Below the pieces are notes generated by a model, which was given only the letters and a program-made list of their open reading frames with translations, did not search any database and was not told the origin of the DNA. A stretch of 64,000 nt of DNA from Mycobacterium asiaticum (GTDB taxonomy: Bacteria > Actinomycetota > Actinomycetes > Mycobacteriales > Mycobacteriaceae), in assembly GCF_001673315.1 (NCBI RefSeq), contig NZ_LZLQ01000015.1, positions 283,064-347,063 of the forward strand. The letters are read 5' to 3'. The position numbers and the translations under genes were made by a program. Position 1 is the first letter of the stretch. Every line of letters starts with the position of its first letter. Shown here one piece after another: positions 36,695 to 49,366 of the stretch.

Positions 36695-36740
36695 TCAAGG
36701 CGTCCATAGGTCCGTTATGCTGCAGCAAATAGGAGGTCCT

Positions 36741-37385
36741 ATGCCGTCCGTCACCCGCAGCCCACAAGCCAATCGGGAGCAGCGCCGCCAGGAGATGGAG
36801 CGACGGTTACTCGACGCCACCGAACGGTTGATGCGTGACGGAGCCCGCTTCACCGAACTCAGCGTGGATCGGCTGGCCACCTCGGCGGGCATCTCGCGGG
36901 CCAGTTTCTACATCTACTTCGAGGACAAAGGCCACCTGCTGCGCTGCCTCGCCGTGCAGGTATTCACCGACCTGGCCGAGGACGCTGAGCGCTGGTGGGG
37001 CGTGTCCGGGCGCCACGACCCCGCGGACGTACAAGCGGCGATGGCCGGCATCGTCAAGAGCTACCGCCGTCACGAACCCGTACTGGTTGCACTCAACGAG
37101 GTGGCGGCGTATGACGCGCCGACGGCGGCGACATACCGCGAAATATTGACCGCCATCTCCCGGCGGCTTACCCGGGTGATCGTGGATGGCCAGGCCGACG
37201 GCTTGATCCGGCGGGAGCTGCCCGCAGATATCACCGCCAGCGCGTTGACCTGGATGGTGGAGCGGGCCTGCCAACAGAATCTTCCGACCCACCCGGCCGA
37301 GGCGGACCCCGAGTACGACGCCCTGCTGACCACTACGCTGACCGAAATTGTCTGGGGCGCACTATATCTCAAACCGGCGCAGTAA
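36741..37385 (+). CDS. TetR-family transcriptional regulator
   Basis: The product has 214 residues from ATG 36741, with AGGAGG 5 bases upstream, a near-perfect ribosome site that decides against the in-frame start at 36645. The N-terminal helix-turn-helix spans residues about 30-62 ([21 protein letters not shown]). The C-terminal domain would bind a ligand and dimerise. It is divergent from the P450 and probably represses both genes through the palindrome at 36678-36694. It overlaps the proB 3' end by 17 bases convergently. Confidence 0.92.
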   Translation: MPSVTRSPQANREQRRQEMERRLLDATERLMRDGARFTELSVDRLATSAGISRASFYIYFEDKGHLLRCLAVQVFTDLAEDAERWWGVSGRHDPADVQAAMAGIVKSYRRHEPVLVALNEVAAYDAPTAATYREILTAISRRLTRVIVDGQADGLIRRELPADITASALTWMVERACQQNLPTHPAEADPEYDALLTTTLTEIVWGALYLKPAQ

Positions 37386-38487
37386 CCGCGACCAAGTCGT
37401 CGGCGTGCACGGCCGGCCGGCGCAACTCGCCCGGCAGATCCGAGGTGGATCGACCCACCATCGTCGTCAGCTCGGTCGCGTCGTAGGCGACGACCCCCCT
37501 GGCCACCACGGCTGCGTCGGGCCCACAGATTTCCACGACGTCACCGCCGAAGAACCTGCCCGACACCGCGGTGATGCCTGCGGGCAGCAGCGAGCGGCGT
37601 TGCCCGATTACCGCGCGTACCGCTCCCTCGTCCAGGGTGAGGGAACCGGTGGATTCGGCGGCGTAGCGAACCCAGAACCGCCGCGCCGACATGCGCTCGG
37701 CCCGGGGAGCGAAGACCGTGCCCACCGAGGCGTCGGTCAGCGCAGCGGCGGCGACGGTCGCGGGCGCCAGCAAGACGGGAACCCCGGCGTCGGCGGCCAG
37801 CAGAGCCGACGACATCTTCGAGGCCATGCCCCCGGTTCCGAGATGACTGCTCTGGCCGGCCACCACACCGGCCAAATCGGCCGGGCCGGTTACTTCCGGA
37901 ATGAACCTAGCGCTTGGGTTTTTTCGTGGATCCGAGTCGTAGAGACCGTCGATGTCGGACAGCAGCACCAGGGCGTCCGCGCCAACCAGGTGTGCCACCA
38001 ACGCCGACAGGCGATCGTTGTCACCGAACCGGATCTCGTTGGTGGCCACCGTGTCGTTCTCGTTGACTATCGCCACCGCATGCAGCGCGCGCAACCGGGC
38101 CAGGGTCCGCTGGGCGTTGTTGTGCTGCACCCGCATCGAGATGTCATGTGCGGTCAACAGCACCTGCCCCACCGTGCGGCCGTACCGGGCGAATGCGGCG
38201 CTCCACGAGTTGACCAACGCGACCTGCCCCACGCTGGCGGCGGCCTGCTTGGTCGCCAAATCCTTTGGACGGCGCGGCAATCCGAGTGGCTCCAGGCCGG
38301 CCGCGATAGCACCCGAGGAGACGATGACGACGTCGGAGCCCGCCTGCGTGCGCGTCTCGATGGCATCGGCGAGTTCGGCCAGTCGGCCGGCGTCGAACAT
38401 GCCCGCCTCGGTGGTCAAGGCGGTGGTACCGACCTTGACGACGACGCTGCGCGCGGTCCGAATGGCCTCCCGGTGCGGGCTGACCAT
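37369..38487 (-). CDS. proB: Glutamate 5-kinase
   Basis: The 372-residue product has an amino acid kinase domain ([32 protein letters not shown]) and a C-terminal PUA domain (about 285-360). It phosphorylates glutamate as the first, feedback-inhibited step of proline synthesis. It follows obg with a one-base overlap (GTG/TGA region at 38487), continuing the rplU-rpmA-obg-proB unit as in M. tuberculosis Rv2439c. Confidence 0.95.
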   Translation of the reverse strand: MVSPHREAIRTARSVVVKVGTTALTTEAGMFDAGRLAELADAIETRTQAGSDVVIVSSGAIAAGLEPLGLPRRPKDLATKQAAASVGQVALVNSWSAAFARYGRTVGQVLLTAHDISMRVQHNNAQRTLARLRALHAVAIVNENDTVATNEIRFGDNDRLSALVAHLVGADALVLLSDIDGLYDSDPRKNPSARFIPEVTGPADLAGVVAGQSSHLGTGGMASKMSSALLAADAGVPVLLAPATVAAAALTDASVGTVFAPRAERMSARRFWVRYAAESTGSLTLDEGAVRAVIGQRRSLLPAGITAVSGRFFGGDVVEICGPDAAVVARGVVAYDATELTTMVGRSTSDLPGELRRPAVHADDLVAVTAPV

Positions 38488-39926
38488 CAGCCGTCACCGT
38501 GTTCGCGACGCTGCCGTCGCGCGGCCTTCCGCTCTGCCGCGCCGACCCGATCGTTGCGTTCCAGCCGCGCATCGGTTCCCCGGCCGGTCAGCGGAACCTG
38601 CCCTCCCGCAGGCGTTTGCGGCTCCCAGTCGAAAGTCATCTCGCCGATGGTCACCGCACAGCCGGGGCGAGCACCGAGCCGCAGCAGTTCGTCCTCCACG
38701 CCCAGGCGTGCCAGACGATCGGCGAGATAGCCGACTGCTTCGTCGTTGTCGAAGTCGGTCTGGCCGATCCAGCGCTCGGGGCGCGCGCCGCTCACCACGA
38801 ACCCGCCGTCACCGTCGGGTTGCACGGTGAAGCCACTGTCGTCGACGGGCACCGGACGGATCACCGGACGTCGTGGCACCACGATCGGACGGGCAGCATT
38901 GTATTCCGAGATTATCTGCCAGAGCCCGAAGATCAACGGCTGCAAACCTTCTCGGGTCGCGGTAGACACCATGAACACCGGCCAACCACGCTCGGCGATC
39001 TCGTCGCGGACGAACTCAGCCAGCTCACGCGCTTCGGGCACGTCAATCTTGTTGAGTACCACCGCCCGTGGCCGATCGGCGAGGTCCTCGAGCGCCACGT
39101 CGCCCTGCAGGGTAGGGGTGTAGGCCGCGAGTTCGGCTTCCAGCGCGTCGATGTCGGAGATCGGGTCTCGGCCTGGTTCTGCGGTGGCGCAGTCGACCAC
39201 GTGGACCAGCACCGCACACCGCTCGATGTGGCGCAAGAAGTCCAGTCCCAGCCCGCGGCCTTCGGATGCGCCCGGAATCAACCCGGGCACGTCGGCGACG
39301 GTGAATGCATGCTCCCCCGCTGACACCACGCCCAGATTCGGCACCAGTGTGGTGAAGGGGTAGTCGGCGATCTTGGGTTTGGCCGCCGAGATGACCGAGA
39401 CCAGCGACGACTTGCCCGCCGAGGGGAACCCGACCAGGCCCACATCGGCGACGGTCTTGAGTTCGAGGGTCAGGTCGCGGGCCTGGCCGGGCTCACCGAG
39501 CAGGGCAAAGCCAGGGGCCTTGCGGGCGCGGGAGGCCAGCGCGGCGTTGCCCAGACCACCACGGCCGCCAGCGGCCGCCTCGAAGCGGGTGCCGACGCCG
39601 ACCAGGTCGGCCAGCAGACGGCCGTTCTCGTCGAGCACGACGGTGCCGTCCGGAACCTTGACTTCCAGGTCCGCGCCGGCGGCACCGTCGCGGTTGTTGC
39701 CCATGCCCTGTTTTCCCGAAGGCGCGGTGACATGGGGGCGGAAGTGAAAGTCGAGCAGGGTGTGCACCTGCGGGTCGACGACAAAGATGATGCTGCCGCC
39801 CCGCCCGCCGTTCCCGCCGTCGGGTCCGCCCAACGGCTTGAATTTCTCGCGGTGTACGGAGGCGCAGCCGTTCCCGCCGGAACCGGCGCGTGCGTGGATT
39901 ACGACCCGATCGACGAATCGAGGCAT
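38487..39926 (-). CDS. obg: Obg family GTPase
   Basis: The product has 479 residues from ATG 39926 ([15 protein letters not shown]), with GAGGGGAAG upstream; an in-frame start 15 bases earlier is less well placed. The order is the Gly-rich Obg fold (residues 1-160), the G domain ([22 protein letters not shown]), and a C-terminal OCT domain (about 350-425) with a basic tail ([12 protein letters not shown]). Obg monitors GTP and (p)ppGpp and binds the 50S subunit. Grouping with rpmA and rplU reflects its ribosomal role. Confidence 0.96.
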   Translation of the reverse strand: MPRFVDRVVIHARAGSGGNGCASVHREKFKPLGGPDGGNGGRGGSIIFVVDPQVHTLLDFHFRPHVTAPSGKQGMGNNRDGAAGADLEVKVPDGTVVLDENGRLLADLVGVGTRFEAAAGGRGGLGNAALASRARKAPGFALLGEPGQARDLTLELKTVADVGLVGFPSAGKSSLVSVISAAKPKIADYPFTTLVPNLGVVSAGEHAFTVADVPGLIPGASEGRGLGLDFLRHIERCAVLVHVVDCATAEPGRDPISDIDALEAELAAYTPTLQGDVALEDLADRPRAVVLNKIDVPEARELAEFVRDEIAERGWPVFMVSTATREGLQPLIFGLWQIISEYNAARPIVVPRRPVIRPVPVDDSGFTVQPDGDGGFVVSGARPERWIGQTDFDNDEAVGYLADRLARLGVEDELLRLGARPGCAVTIGEMTFDWEPQTPAGGQVPLTGRGTDARLERNDRVGAAERKAARRQRREHGDG

Positions 39927-39983
39927 CGGGCTTCCCCTCAATCAGCCAACGGACGCGTGGTCAGCCACACGCCCGCGCTGCGC

Positions 39984-40250
39984 TCAGTCGGCGCTCTGCC
40001 CGGCTGTGACGATGTTGACGGTCTTACGGCCGTGCTTCACACCGAACTGGACCGCGCCGGACTCCTTGGCGAACAACGTGTCGTCCCCACCGCGGCCCAC
40101 ATTGACGCCTGGGTGGAACTTGGTGCCGCGCTGACGGACCAGGATCTCCCCGGCCTTGACGACCTGGCCGCCGAATCGCTTGACCCCTAGCCGCTGAGCG
40201 GCTGAGTCACGACCGTTGCGTGAGCTGGAAGCGCCTTTTTTGTGTGCCAT
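39984..40250 (-). CDS. rpmA: 50S ribosomal protein L27
   Basis: The 88-residue product begins [16 protein letters not shown], the basic L27 tail that reaches the peptidyl-transferase centre, and no Firmicute-style cleavable extension is present. It lies 14 bases after rplU in the conserved rplU-rpmA-obg operon. Confidence 0.97.
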   Translation of the reverse strand: MAHKKGASSSRNGRDSAAQRLGVKRFGGQVVKAGEILVRQRGTKFHPGVNVGRGGDDTLFAKESGAVQFGVKHGRKTVNIVTAGQSAD

Positions 40251-40264
40251 GTCTGCCGCCTCTA

Positions 40265-40576
40265 CTACTTGATCCCGGTGACCTTGAGGACCGTCAGCTG
40301 CTGACGGTGTCCCTGCCGCTTGTGGTAGCCGGTCTTGTTCTTGAACTTGTGGATGCGGATCTTGGGGCCCTTGGTGTGCTCGAGCACCTCACCAGTAACC
40401 GCGACCTTGGCCAGCGCGTCGGCGTCGGTCGTGACGTCGGCGCCGTCGACGACCAGGGCGACCGGCAGCGACACACTCGCGCCGGGCTCGGACTCGAGCT
40501 TCTCGACCTTGACGACGTCGCCCACGGCGACTTTGTACTGCTTGCCGCCGGTCTTGACGATTGCGTAGGTCGCCAT
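40265..40576 (-). CDS. rplU: 50S ribosomal protein L21
   Basis: The 103-residue product has the L21 signature near the C-terminus ([17 protein letters not shown]) and the standard [16 protein letters not shown] start. It is first of the rplU-rpmA-obg-proB unit. Confidence 0.97.
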   Translation of the reverse strand: MATYAIVKTGGKQYKVAVGDVVKVEKLESEPGASVSLPVALVVDGADVTTDADALAKVAVTGEVLEHTKGPKIRIHKFKNKTGYHKRQGHRQQLTVLKVTGIK

Positions 40577-40794
40577 CGGTGCTCCTGCCTCTTCTGTCTT
40601 CTACCTGCGTCGCGCGCGTGTCAGCGACGGTGCGCGTGGTGGTCTGGGGTGCGGGCCCTCGGCAAGCCTTCAAGTCCCGCTGTCGTCGAACACATCCATC
40701 CGCCGAGCGGAGGCCTGACGACAACTGTCCAAGGGTACGTGACCAGCGGCTACAGGGTCAAACCGGCTAGTGTCCGCGCTGCACCCCAGGTGAA
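40577..40794 (-). promoter_or_regulatory. Intergenic region upstream of rplU
   Basis: These 218 bases between the rne stop and the rplU start hold the rplU promoter and leader. In M. tuberculosis dctA sits at this place, and no remnant of it is visible. I see no recognisable leader structure. Confidence 0.3.
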
Positions 40795-43764
40795 TCAATC
40801 GACGTGCATCGGTGGACCGGCTGGCCTGCCCGCCGCGCGCCGCCTGCGGGGCCGAGCCGATACCTCGGCGACGCCTGCGTCCTCGTTGTCGTCGGTGTCG
40901 TCATCCGAGTCCTCGTCGTCCTCCGAGTCCTCCGAGTCCTCATCGTCATCCTCGTCGTCATCGTCGCTGTGGTCGTCGCTGTCGTCGTCGTCGCTGTCGT
41001 CGTCGTCGCTGTCGTCGATGAGGTCTTCGTCGTCGAGTTCGTCGACGTCCTCGTCGTCGTCATCGTCCTCGTCGTCCTCGTCATCATCGTCATCGGCGTC
41101 GTCATCGTCATCGGCGTCGTCATCGTCGTCATCGGCGAGGTCGTCCTCGTCCTCGTCCTCGTCGAGTTCGTCCTCGTCGGTGTCCTCGAAGTCTTCGGCG
41201 TTCTCGGCGGTATTGGTGTGGTCGGCGTCATCCGAAGCGGCGGCGCCGGCCTTTGTGGTCTGCTCGTCGACCTCAGCGGACGATTCGTCACCGGTGTCAT
41301 CGGTGTCGTCGTCGTCGCGTGCGGATGCGCCCGCGGCCATCGCCTTGAACATTGGGTGCTCGCCCGGCGCGTGCGACGGGACCTTCGCGACCACGCTCTT
41401 GTCGCCGGTGTCCTCGGTCCGGGCCTTCTTCGACCGCCGGCTACGCCGTCCACCACCGGACTCGGATTTGCGGCCGGCGGCGGGTGCCGAGTCCACCGGG
41501 TCGGCGTGCAGCATGATGCCGCGACCGGCGCAGTGCGGACACGACGTCGAGAACGCCTCGATCAGTCCGGTTCCCAGCCGTTTGCGAGTCAACTGCACCA
41601 GACCCAGCGAAGTGACCTCGGAGACCTGGTGACGGGTGCGGTCGCGGGCGAGCGCTTCGGTCAGGCGGCGCAGCACCAGGTCACGGTTCGACTCAAGCAC
41701 CATGTCGATGAAGTCGATGACCACGATGCCGCCGATATCGCGCAGCCGTAACTGGCGGACGATCTCCTCGGCCGCCTCGAGGTTGTTCTTGGTGACCGTC
41801 TGTTCCAAGTTGCCACCGGACCCGGTGAACTTGCCGGTGTTGACGTCGACGACCGTCATTGCTTCGGTCCGGTCGATCACCAGCGTGCCGCCGGACGGCA
41901 GCCACACCTTGCGGTCCATAGCCTTGGCCAGTTGTTCGTCGATGCGGTGGACCGCGAAAACATCCGGTCCGGACTGGCCTTCCGGCCCGGCCGGGGCCTC
42001 GTACTTGGTCAGTTTCGAAACGAGATCGGGCGCAACGGAACTCACGTATTCATTGATCGTCGACCAGGCCTCGTCTCCGGAGACGATCAGCCCGGAGAAG
42101 TCCTCGTTGAACAGGTCGCGGATGACCTTGACCAGGACGTCCGGCTCTTCGTAGAGCGCTACCGCCGCCCCGGCGGCCTTCTTCTTGGTCTCGGCGGCCT
42201 TGGCGTCGATCTGGTTCCAACGTTCCTGCAATCGGGTGACGTCGCCACGGATGTCTTCCTCTTTGACCCCCTCCGACGCGGTGCGGATGATGACGCCGGC
42301 GTCGGCGGGCACCACCTCGCGCAGGATCTCCTTGAGTCGTTGCCGTTCGGTGTCGGGGAGCTTGCGGCTGATGCCGGTGGATGACGCACCGGGCACATAG
42401 ACCAGATAGCGTCCCGCCAGCGATACCTGCGTGGTGAGCCGTGCGCCCTTGTGTCCGACCGGGTCCTTGCTGACCTGCACCACGATGTAGTCGCCGGGCT
42501 TGAGGGCCTGCTCGATCTTGCGGTCTGTCCCGCCCAGACCGGCTGCCTCCCAATTGACTTCGCCCGCGTAGAGCACGCCGTTGCGACCGCGGCCGATGTC
42601 GACGAAGGCCGCCTCCATCGACGGCAGCACGTTCTGCACGATGCCGAGGTAGATGTTGCCCACCAAAGAAGCCGAAGCCGCGGACGTCACAAAATGCTCC
42701 ACCACGATGCCGTCTTCGAGCACCGCGATCTGGGTGTAGCGGGCGCCGGGATGCGGTGGCTCGGTGCGAACACGGTCGCGCACCACCATCACCCGCTCGA
42801 CTGCTTCCCGCCGAGCCAGGAATTCGGCTTCGGTCAGGACCGGCGGACGGCGTCGTCCCGCGTCGCGGCCGTCCCGACGGCGCTGGCGCTTGGCCTCCAG
42901 TCGGGTCGAGCCATCGATTCCCTTGATCTCCCCGGAACCGGAGTCGGACCCATTGCCCGAACCTTGCTTGCCGCCAGTGCGCGGCGCGCGCTCGTGCACC
43001 ACTGTGTTCGGCGGGTCGTCGGGTGCCGGACCGTCGTCGCCGTCGTCTGCGGCGCCTGACTTGCGTCGTCTGCGGCGCCGGCGCCGACGGGTGGCACCTT
43101 CGGTCGAGTCGTTCTCGTCGTCACCGTTCTCGCTGTCGTCGCCGTCGTCGGAGTCCTTGTCGTCCGACTCGCTGTCCTCCCCGGCGCGCGTTTCGGTGTC
43201 GGTGCCGGCATTCGGGCCCTCACCGTCCGCACCGTTCTGTTCACCGCGCCCGCGCCCGCGTCCGCGTCGGCCCCGCCGACGCCGCTTGTTGGCCGGCCGG
43301 TCCGCCTGATCGTCGTCCTGCTCATCGTCGGATTCGTCCGCCCCGGCGACGTCCACGTCATCGGAATAGTCATCGGAGTCGTCGTCGTCGACGCGACCCT
43401 GAGCGGGCTCACGCACAGGCTGCGGCGCAACGAACAGCGGCATGTAATGCGGTCGCTCGGCGGCCGGCTCAAGCATCAGCCGCGACTCCGGTTCGGCGGC
43501 CTCCTCGGACGCTTCGGGTGCCGGCGATTCTGTGGGAGCGTCCGGCTGGGCGGCCAGCAGGTCCCGCACGCGTACCGCGTCGACGTGATCGACACTCGAG
43601 TGCGCGCTGCGGATCCGCCCGTCAAGGGCAGCCAACGCATCCAGCACCCGCCTGCTGGTGGTCCCCAGCGTTCGGGCGAGCGAATGGACTCTCAAGCGTT
43701 CGGGCAGGTCCGCACGCTGTGCCGGTTCGTTTGCTGGGTCGGAAGATGGGGCACCGTCTACCAC
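40795..43764 (-). CDS. rne: Ribonuclease E/G
   Basis: The 989-residue product corresponds to Rv2444c. A basic and acidic low-complexity N-terminal arm (residues about 90-290, with an Arg-rich RRRRRRRRR run) precedes the catalytic core. The core holds the S1 RNA-binding part (VFVDIGRGRNGVLYAG), 5'-sensor and DNase-I-like parts (VDVNTGKFTGSGGN, GIVVIDFIDM) and the Zn-link CPHC near residue 740. The C-terminal tail (about residues 840-965) is almost entirely Asp/Glu with few Ser/Thr. The enzyme makes endonucleolytic cuts in mRNA and rRNA precursors. The acidic tail is longer than I recall in M. tuberculosis and may be hard to sequence and prone to length change. Confidence 0.95.
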   Translation of the reverse strand: MVDGAPSSDPANEPAQRADLPERLRVHSLARTLGTTSRRVLDALAALDGRIRSAHSSVDHVDAVRVRDLLAAQPDAPTESPAPEASEEAAEPESRLMLEPAAERPHYMPLFVAPQPVREPAQGRVDDDDSDDYSDDVDVAGADESDDEQDDDQADRPANKRRRRGRRGRGRGRGEQNGADGEGPNAGTDTETRAGEDSESDDKDSDDGDDSENGDDENDSTEGATRRRRRRRRRKSGAADDGDDGPAPDDPPNTVVHERAPRTGGKQGSGNGSDSGSGEIKGIDGSTRLEAKRQRRRDGRDAGRRRPPVLTEAEFLARREAVERVMVVRDRVRTEPPHPGARYTQIAVLEDGIVVEHFVTSAASASLVGNIYLGIVQNVLPSMEAAFVDIGRGRNGVLYAGEVNWEAAGLGGTDRKIEQALKPGDYIVVQVSKDPVGHKGARLTTQVSLAGRYLVYVPGASSTGISRKLPDTERQRLKEILREVVPADAGVIIRTASEGVKEEDIRGDVTRLQERWNQIDAKAAETKKKAAGAAVALYEEPDVLVKVIRDLFNEDFSGLIVSGDEAWSTINEYVSSVAPDLVSKLTKYEAPAGPEGQSGPDVFAVHRIDEQLAKAMDRKVWLPSGGTLVIDRTEAMTVVDVNTGKFTGSGGNLEQTVTKNNLEAAEEIVRQLRLRDIGGIVVIDFIDMVLESNRDLVLRRLTEALARDRTRHQVSEVTSLGLVQLTRKRLGTGLIEAFSTSCPHCAGRGIMLHADPVDSAPAAGRKSESGGGRRSRRSKKARTEDTGDKSVVAKVPSHAPGEHPMFKAMAAGASARDDDDTDDTGDESSAEVDEQTTKAGAAASDDADHTNTAENAEDFEDTDEDELDEDEDEDDLADDDDDDADDDDDADDDDDEDDEDDDDDEDVDELDDEDLIDDSDDDDSDDDDSDDHSDDDDEDDDEDSEDSEDDEDSDDDTDDNEDAGVAEVSARPRRRRAAGRPAGPPMHVD

Positions 43765-44082
43765 GTATTCTCCTCAAGCCCCCGGGCGCGTCGTCCTATC
43801 GACGCGGCCACGCGAGGGCTGCGCTATGAGTCCGGGTGGTTCTCCCGGACTTGTAATGGTCTCGCCCCGAGCGGCTCACGGTGAGCCCACTCGGCGCCGT
43901 GCTGAATGACGGCTCAACATGCTGCGCCGAACCGCGGACTGGCGGTAGTCGCGCTTGTCAAAGTCTTCATTCGGGTCTCTGACGCCGGTTCGACGACATT
44001 CACCCGCAGCCAGTATCCCACATCACTCAAAAAGCTCACGAACCCCTGAGGTGCGAGCTTTCAGGAAGCCCGAAGAAGGTCC
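43765..44082 (-). other. Intergenic region, rne leader and ndkA downstream
   Basis: The 318 bases upstream of rne contain no convincing ORF. The ndkA-proximal end holds a terminator-like hairpin, described separately. The rest presumably holds the rne promoter and a long 5' leader. Autoregulation through such a leader is known for rne in enteric bacteria, but nothing in the sequence proves it here. Confidence 0.4.
44028..44061 (-). terminator. Terminator of ndkA
   Basis: On the minus strand AAAGCTC (44055-44061) pairs with GAGCTTT (44031-44037), with an internal CCT/AGG pairing, and is followed by TT then GAG, giving a run of five T. It lies 22 bases after the ndkA stop codon. Confidence 0.6.
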
Positions 44083-44493
44083 CTAAATGCCGGGAAACCA
44101 GAGCTCGATTTCGCGTTGCGCCGATTCGGGCGAATCCGAGCCGTGGACCAGGTTGAACTGCGTTTCCAGGCCGAAATCCCCGCGGATCGTGCCGGGGGTG
44201 GCCTTCTCCACCGGGTCGGTGCCGCCGGCGAGCTGGCGGAATGCAGAGATCGCGCGCGTCCCCGACACCACAGCCGCCACCACCGGTCCGGACGTGATGA
44301 ACTCCAGCAACGACCCGAAGAACGGCTTGCCGTCGTGTTCGGCGTAGTGATTGCGGGCCAGGTCGTCGTCGACGGTCCGCAGCTCCAGAGCCGCGATGGT
44401 GAGGCCTTTGCGCTCGATGCGGCTGAGTATCTCGCCAATCAACTGACGTTGCACGCCGTCGGGCTTGATCAATACGAGGGTCCGTTCAGTCAC
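44083..44493 (-). CDS. ndkA: Nucleoside diphosphate kinase
   Basis: The product has 136 residues from GTG 44493, the same length as Rv2445c. The active-site phospho-His is His117 in FNLVHGSDS. It balances NTP pools by phosphate transfer. The frame stays open far upstream through the tandem repeats to 45366, but that part has only repeat-derived sequence and no family similarity, so it is not coding. The ribosome site before GTG is weak. Confidence 0.96.
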   Translation of the reverse strand: MTERTLVLIKPDGVQRQLIGEILSRIERKGLTIAALELRTVDDDLARNHYAEHDGKPFFGSLLEFITSGPVVAAVVSGTRAISAFRQLAGGTDPVEKATPGTIRGDFGLETQFNLVHGSDSPESAQREIELWFPGI

Positions 44494-44600
44494 GCTGCAC
44501 ACAGTAAAGGGCCGCGCAGCGATCCCCAAGCCGGGTCGGCGTCGCGAGCCTGGGCTGAGGGCATTCATCCTGCGCTCACTGCCATGGACACGCCGGTACG

Positions 44601-44860
44601 GACGCGCTGAGCGCAGGGTCGACACGGTGAACGCAGGGTCGACACGCTGAGCGCAGGGTCGACACCGTGAACGCAGGGTCGACACCATGAACGCAGGGTC
44701 GACACGGTGAGCGCAGGGCCGACACCATGAGCGCAGGGTCGACACGGTGAACGCAGTGTCGACGCGGTGAACGCAGTACCGACGCGGTGAACGCAGCGCC
44801 GACACGCTGAACGCAGTACCGACACGGTGAACGCAGCGCCGACGCGCTGCGCGCAGGCTC
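44601..44860 (-). repeat. Tandem array of thirteen 20-bp units between DUF4233 gene and ndkA
   Basis: Thirteen contiguous units of exactly 20 bases run from 44601 to 44860; a typical plus-strand unit is GACACGGTGAACGCAGGGTC. Positions GAC, TGA, CGCAG and the final C are nearly invariant, while GG/CC/CG before TGA and the RC after it vary. The last unit overlaps the stop codon of the DUF4233 gene (44859-44861). Read in the direction of that gene the core is CCTGCGTTCACCG, the same as in the array at 63451. Confidence 0.97.
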
Positions 44861-45221
44861 AGGATGACGGCGGCTGCTGCCGACGCCGCACCTCGGCGCG
44901 CAGGTAGACGATGAGCGCCCACACGCCGGCGAACAGCACACCGATAAATCCAACCGCGGGGTCCACCAGGTAACCACCGACCAAAACGAGCTGAACACCA
45001 AGATTCACCCAGATCGCCCACGGTCTGCGCTGCAGTCCGGCCAACACCACCAACAACACGGCCATCCCGATCAGGAACCCTAACGACACGGGGGTCAATC
45101 CGCGCCCGACGGCGCCCACCACCGGGATCGCCAGCAGCACCGTGATCGCCTCCAGGATGAGCGTCCCGGCCATCACCCCCGCGAAGCTCTTCCACGGGTC
45201 CGCCGGCGGCTGATCGGTCAT
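44859..45221 (-). CDS. DUF4233 four-helix membrane protein
   Basis: The 120-residue product corresponds to Rv2446c. Four hydrophobic segments span residues about 14-40, 45-62, 68-86 and 89-106, with short loops and a basic tail (RAEVRRRQQ). The function is unknown; its conserved place just after folC suggests co-transcription with it, and its start overlaps the folC stop by 4 bases. Confidence 0.85.
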   Translation of the reverse strand: MTDQPPADPWKSFAGVMAGTLILEAITVLLAIPVVGAVGRGLTPVSLGFLIGMAVLLVVLAGLQRRPWAIWVNLGVQLVLVGGYLVDPAVGFIGVLFAGVWALIVYLRAEVRRRQQPPSS

Positions 45222-46656
45222 TCGGGATCACGACCGAACAGGCTTCGGGCGACACCGGCGGTGACGACCGATCCGGTGATGACGATCCCCGCGCCGGATA
45301 GTGTCCCGTCGACTCCGTCTGCCATACCCGCCGCGTCCACCAACTCGGTCGCGGCGTCGATGGCATCGCGCATGTTCTCGGCGGTCACCACCCGATCCGG
45401 TCCGAATTTCTGGTGCGCCGCCAATGCCAGCGATTCGACGTCGAGCGCGCGAGGCGACCCGTTATGCGTCACGACCACGTGATCGAACACCGGCTCCAGC
45501 GCGGCCAGAATGCCATCCACGTCCTTGTCCGAAAGCACGCTGATCACCCCGACCAGCGTCCGGAAGTCGAACTCGTCAGCCAGGGTCTGCGCAAGGGCTG
45601 CGGCCCCGGCCGGATTGTGCGCAGCATCGATGAAGACCGTGGGGCCATTGCGCATCCGCTCGAGTCGGCCCGGGCTGATCACAGCTGCAAAACCGGCTCT
45701 GACCAGGTCTACGTCGAGTTGGCGTTGCGCACCCGCACCAAAAAAGGCTTCGACTGCGGCCAACGCCACCACCGCGTTGTGCGCCTGGTGCTCCCCGTGC
45801 AACGGCAGGTAGATGTCGGAGTACACCCCACCCAGGCCCTGTAACTCGAGCACCTGCCCCCCGATGGCGACCTGCCGGCCCACCACGGCGAACTCCGAAT
45901 CCTCCCGGGCTACGGCGGCGTCGGCCCGGACCGTTTCGGCCAGTAGCACTTCCATTGCAGCAGGGACCTGTCGTCCGATGATCGCGACGGTGTCGGGCGC
46001 ACCCTCGGGGGCGCGGGTGATGATGCCCGCTTTCTCCCCTGCGATGCCGGCGATGTCGGCGCCGAGGTAGTCGACGTGGTCGACGCTGATCGGGGTGACC
46101 ACAGCTACGGGCGCATTGAGCACGTTCGTAGCGTCCCAACGGCCGCCCATACCCACTTCGACCACGGCGACGTCGACCGGAGCGTCCGCGAATGCCGCGA
46201 ACGCCATTGCGGTCAGGACCTCGAACTTGCTCATCGCCGGACCACCGGCCGCCTGCGATTGCTGGTCGACCAGGTGAACGTACGGTTCGATCTCCCGATA
46301 GGTCTCCACGTACCGAGCCGGTGAGATTGCCTTGCCATCGATCGAAATGCGTTCCACCGCCGACTGCAGGTGCGGGCTGGTGGTGCGACCGGTGCGCTGC
46401 TGGAAGGCAGTGATCAACGCGTCGACCATGCGGGCCACCGACGTCTTGCCGTTGGTGCCCGCGATGTGGATCGAGGGATAACTCAATTGCGGGGATCCGA
46501 GCAGGTCCATCAGCGCGCTGATGCGGGTCAGACTGGGCTCGATGCGGGTCTCGGGCCAGCGCTGATCCAGCAGATGCTCCACCTGCAACAGGGACGCAAT
46601 CTCGTCCGGGGTGGGCGCGAGCGAAGCGCCCGAATCCCATTCGGGTGTATCAGAAG

Positions 46657-46660
<4 letters not shown>
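45218..46660 (-). CDS. folC: Folylpolyglutamate synthase / dihydrofolate synthase
   Basis: The 480-residue product corresponds to Rv2447c. The P-loop is [10 protein letters not shown] (residues 68-77), followed by the Mur-ligase-like central domain ([20 protein letters not shown]) and a C-terminal domain with DAAHNPAGA. It adds glutamates to folates and may ligate dihydropteroate to glutamate. It overlaps valS by 4 bases. Confidence 0.95.
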
Positions 46661-49308
<2,648 letters not shown>

Positions 49309-49366
49309 CGGTCAATTCTAGGAACCGCCCGCCGCGCCCGTGTATCGGCCCGAATCCGCAGGACGA

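Noticed and set aside
40220..41632. A Ser-rich 470-residue plus-strand ORF.
   Set aside because: It is the complement of the Asp/Glu codon runs of rne and overlaps rpmA and rplU.
44601..44860. CRISPR array.
   Set aside because: The units are contiguous 20-mers without spacers, and no cas genes are present.
44494..45366. An in-frame upstream extension of ndkA to 427 residues.
   Set aside because: The extension translates the 20-bp repeats and the wrong frame of the DUF4233 gene. The real protein starts at GTG 44493, matching family length.
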